From contig NC_084461.1 in assembly GCF_027409185.1 (NCBI RefSeq), positions 146,179,001 to 146,243,000 of the forward strand: DNA of 64,000 bases, in the 5' to 3' direction. The translations under genes and the position numbers were made by a program. Positions 61,801 to 64,000 of this stretch are shown here, one piece after another. Position 1 is the first letter of the stretch; each line of letters begins with the position of its first letter. A model generated the notes under the pieces. It was not told the origin of the DNA and did no database searches. It was given only the letters and a program-made list of their open reading frames with translations. This stretch comes from Cynocephalus volans (taxonomy: Eukaryota; Chordata; Mammalia; Dermoptera; Cynocephalidae).

Positions 61801-62611
61801 TAAATGCACAAGAAACTAAAGTTAAACCACACAAATGGGACTACATAGAACTAAACAGCTTCTGAACAGCTAGAGACACTAGCAACAAAGAGAAGAGGCA
61901 ACTACAAAATGGGAGAAAGTATTTGCAAACTACACATCACACAAGGGACTAATATCCAGAATATATAAGGAACTTAACAGCAAAAAACCAAATGACCCAA
62001 TTACAAAATGGTCAAAGGATCTAAACAGATATTTCTCAAGATGTACAAATGGCCAACAGGCAAATGAAAAAATGCCCCAAATCACTAATCATCAGGGAAA
62101 TGCAAACTAAAACCATAATGAGATATCATCTCACCCCAGTTAAAATGGTTATTATCAACAAGATAGAATATAACAAATACTGTCAAGGATGCAGAGAGAA
62201 GGAAACACTCCTATACCACTGGCGGGAATATAAATTGGTACAGCCATTGTGGAAAACATTATGGAGGTTTCTCAAAGAGCTAAAATGTATCTACCTTACA
62301 ACCAAGTTATCCCAACCAGAATGTAAAACGAAATAAAATCAATATATCAAAAGGACACCTGCACTCCCATGTTCATCACAACGCTATTCACAATAGCCAA
62401 GAGATGGAATCAACCTAAATACTCATCAATAGATGAATGGATAAAAGCACTGTAGTATATATGCACAATGGAATACTATTCAGGTATAAAAAGAAATGAT
62501 ATCCTGTCATGTGCAGCAACATTTGTAGAACTGGAAACCATCATGTTAAGTGAAATAAGTCAGTCACAGAAAGACAAATGCCACATTATCTCACTCATAT
62601 GTGTAATCTAA
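58816..62611 (+). pseudogene. L1 ORF2 pseudogene, many disruptions
   Basis: Homologous to ORF2 over its whole length but split across frames: recognisable blocks are at 59102-59422, 59419-59670, 60144-60335, 61137-61649 and 62049-62336. Catalytic sites are changed. The AGDLNTP block reads EDFKNP at about 59236-59252, SDHNG reads SNHNG at about 59488, and the RT FADD motif reads FPDD at 60909-60920. A run of 25 A lies at 60055-60079 inside the coding region. It cannot make an active protein. Confidence 0.9.
60055..60079. repeat. A25 homopolymer inside L1 ORF2 remnant
   Basis: A pure A-run within the ORF2 pseudogene, not at an element's 3' end. Confidence 0.95.
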
Positions 62612-62812
62612 AAGTAAGCAAAAAGTTTTTCTCATAGAAGTAGAGAATAATGGTTACCAGAAGTTGGGAAGTGGAGGATGTGGAAGAGAAGTGGTGGACT
62701 AATGGGTATACAACTGTGCTATCCACCCTTATTGAATCACTGGGCAGGGTATGCATGTATTGAAACAAAACACTGTACCCCACAAATACATACAAATAAA
62801 TGTTTACAAAAA

Positions 62813-62828
62813 AAAGCTACAGATAAGA
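62813..62828 (+). repeat. Target-site duplication, right copy, of the L1 at 57383-62812
   Basis: Matches 57367-57382 at 15 of 16 positions, directly after the A-tail. Confidence 0.88.
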
Positions 62829-63365
62829 TTGGATATTATGAATTTGGAATGAGCTTAGACAAGAAATATACTTTTATGTTTGAATATTCAAATGAGAAAA
62901 AAATGTGCTTGTGTTTACAAGATTGGAAACTTGTACCAAAAAATGGGAGGGCAGGAAGGAGATAAAAACAATGGTTTATACAAAATGGTTCTTTTTCAGA
63001 AAAAGAATTCTGTTTTGTTTTTTTCAACTCACTTCCCATGGTTGAGGACTACACAATCCACACACTTTTTATGTAGCCTCCATAGTGTTGAGCACTGTGA
63101 TGGGTACATATTAAGATTTTCATATACTTAATATTCTAACTTTACAATATAAATGATACTTTACTGGAACAAATGTGATTGTATAGCTAAGACTGTCGTT
63201 TTCTAGTGTTTTAGACTATCTCGGGGTATTAAATGGTTTTCTTGTATTACCAGACTCTAGATAAAATAGTCTGTGTAGTGAGTAAATTAAAAAAATATAT
63301 ATATCTGCCTTCCATATCCAACATTTTAATATAAGTTCACAGCTATTTAGTTATTACATAAACAA
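62829..63365. other. Unassigned sequence
   Basis: No gene or repeat is recognised. Confidence 0.5.
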
Positions 63366-63515
63366 CACTTACCAAGTGCTTATTTTGAGCCAGGAAATTT
63401 TAACAAATTATTTGCATTATTTTATCCCAAGCTTCAGAACGAGTAAACTGAGGCATAGATAAAGTAACATGTTTAAGGTCAATCAGCTGGCAAGTGGCTG
63501 AGCAGGGATAATGTA
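63366..63515 (-). mobile_element. MIR SINE, antisense
   Basis: 'acttaccaagtgcttattttgagccagg', then 'gtaaactgaggcatagataaagtaacatg', 'aaggtcaatcagctggcaagtggctgagcaggg', the antisense order of MIR. Confidence 0.8.
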
Positions 63516-63542
63516 TCACATCTCACCTATTAGATGTGCCAA

Positions 63543-63563
63543 ACACACACACACAGACACACA

Positions 63564-63603
<40 letters not shown>
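63543..63603. repeat. (CA)n with a central (GC)n core
   Basis: CA units surround an alternating GC core (tgcgcgcgcgca, about 63564-63575), all alternating purine-pyrimidine apart from one CAGA step. Such sequence favours Z-DNA. Confidence 0.92.
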
Positions 63604-63604
<1 letters not shown>

Positions 63605-64000
63605 CCTGCTACTGGTAAGGATTTGCAATTGTTAAAATGCATATACCTTTCATTTGGTGAGAAACACTTTTATTATCCAACTCTGCAAGTTGTTGCATAG
63701 ATGTTACACATCAACTATTTCATTTCTAAATTTATCTCTTTCTTGTAGCACTTTCTCAAATGCAGCTTGCCTTGAGATCCTATCCCTCAACTGTACAAAT
63801 CCACTGGGTATATATTTTTTCTTCTTATTTATCACGGTGACCTTTTTACTAAATATTTTTCCAGTGCATAATATATGTCACCATTTTCCCATCTTTTTAC
63901 AACAGTTTACTCATCAATCTCCTGGCTTCCTGTAATAATTTTTAGTCACTTTACGTCTGGTTCTAAAACCAACAGCATCTATTTGGGGTATATAAATCTT
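63604..64000. other. Unassigned sequence at window end
   Basis: No gene is supported; the 93-codon frame at 63654-63935 has no recognisable relationship. Confidence 0.45.

Larger units (their letters stand above)
57383..62812 (+). mobile_element. Complete but decayed L1 insertion, ORF1 mostly missing
   Basis: An L1 of L1MA/MB-like age (tentative), bounded by a 16-bp target-site duplication. The 5' UTR begins near 57400 with 'catcaagatggcagaatag', a usual L1 start, and runs to about 58100. Only the end of ORF1 is recognisable (about 58238-58312). ORF2 runs 58816 to about 62611, with many stops and frameshifts. The 3' UTR ends 'aaacactgtaccccacaaatacatacaaataaatg' with a short A-tail. The 5' UTR and near-complete ORF2 suggest a full-length insertion, later damaged or copied from an ORF1-deleted source. 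Confidence 0.9.

Noticed and set aside
1..64000. CRISPR array, operon or bacterial-type system
   Set aside because: Every large reading frame is L1, and the repeat content is mammalian; no spaced direct-repeat array is present.

Overview
This is non-coding mammalian DNA, AT-rich and made mostly of interspersed repeats. I find no convincing host protein-coding exon. The best clue to the organism is a SINE at 23130-23306 made of two tRNA-like units with nothing else attached, the architecture described for the t-SINE/CYN elements of colugos (Dermoptera). A colugo is my best guess, held moderately. The young L1 at the left edge, plus MIR, L2, MER5/MER20-type hAT, MLT1/MaLR and L1M relics, show at least a placental mammal.

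Layout. 1-4980: the 3' part of a young L1 (end of ORF1, all of ORF2 with one internal stop, 3' UTR, A-tail). About 6370-8180: an old L1 remnant, followed by an ERV-type LTR (8218-8827). 8830-18500: mostly unassignable old sequence with MIR/L2 pieces. 18519-19508: two antisense LTRs of one ERV family, the second with leader-like sequence carrying three related primer-binding-site-like motifs. 21600-28275: one ancient L1M, plus strand, interrupted by the dimeric SINE, an MLT1 LTR, an antisense MLT2-like LTR and an inverted tail-to-tail pair of U2 snRNA pseudogenes. 28280-44570: sparse old repeats (MER5A-like, MLT1, MIR, a candidate antisense LTR, hAT, L1M antisense) and several microsatellites.

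45193-53343: a MaLR-rich stretch with a whole LTR, a truncated LTR, and an antisense element keeping its 5' LTR, internal region and part of its 3' LTR. Between them lie a MER20-type hAT element and an antisense L1M. 57383-62812: a complete but decayed L1 insertion flanked by a 16-bp target-site duplication with one mismatch; its ORF1 is almost entirely missing and ORF2 is heavily mutated. The remainder to 64000 holds a MIR and a (CA)n/(GC)n repeat.

Nothing here works together as an operon or pathway. The story is layered retrotransposition: L2/MIR and L1M oldest, then hAT, MLT1 and MLT2, then the MaLR and ERV LTRs, with the colugo-type SINE and the left-edge L1 probably latest. The most unusual object is the inverted U2 pair at 27621-27952. 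Repeat family names come from remembered consensus sequences, not a database search; subfamily names are tentative.
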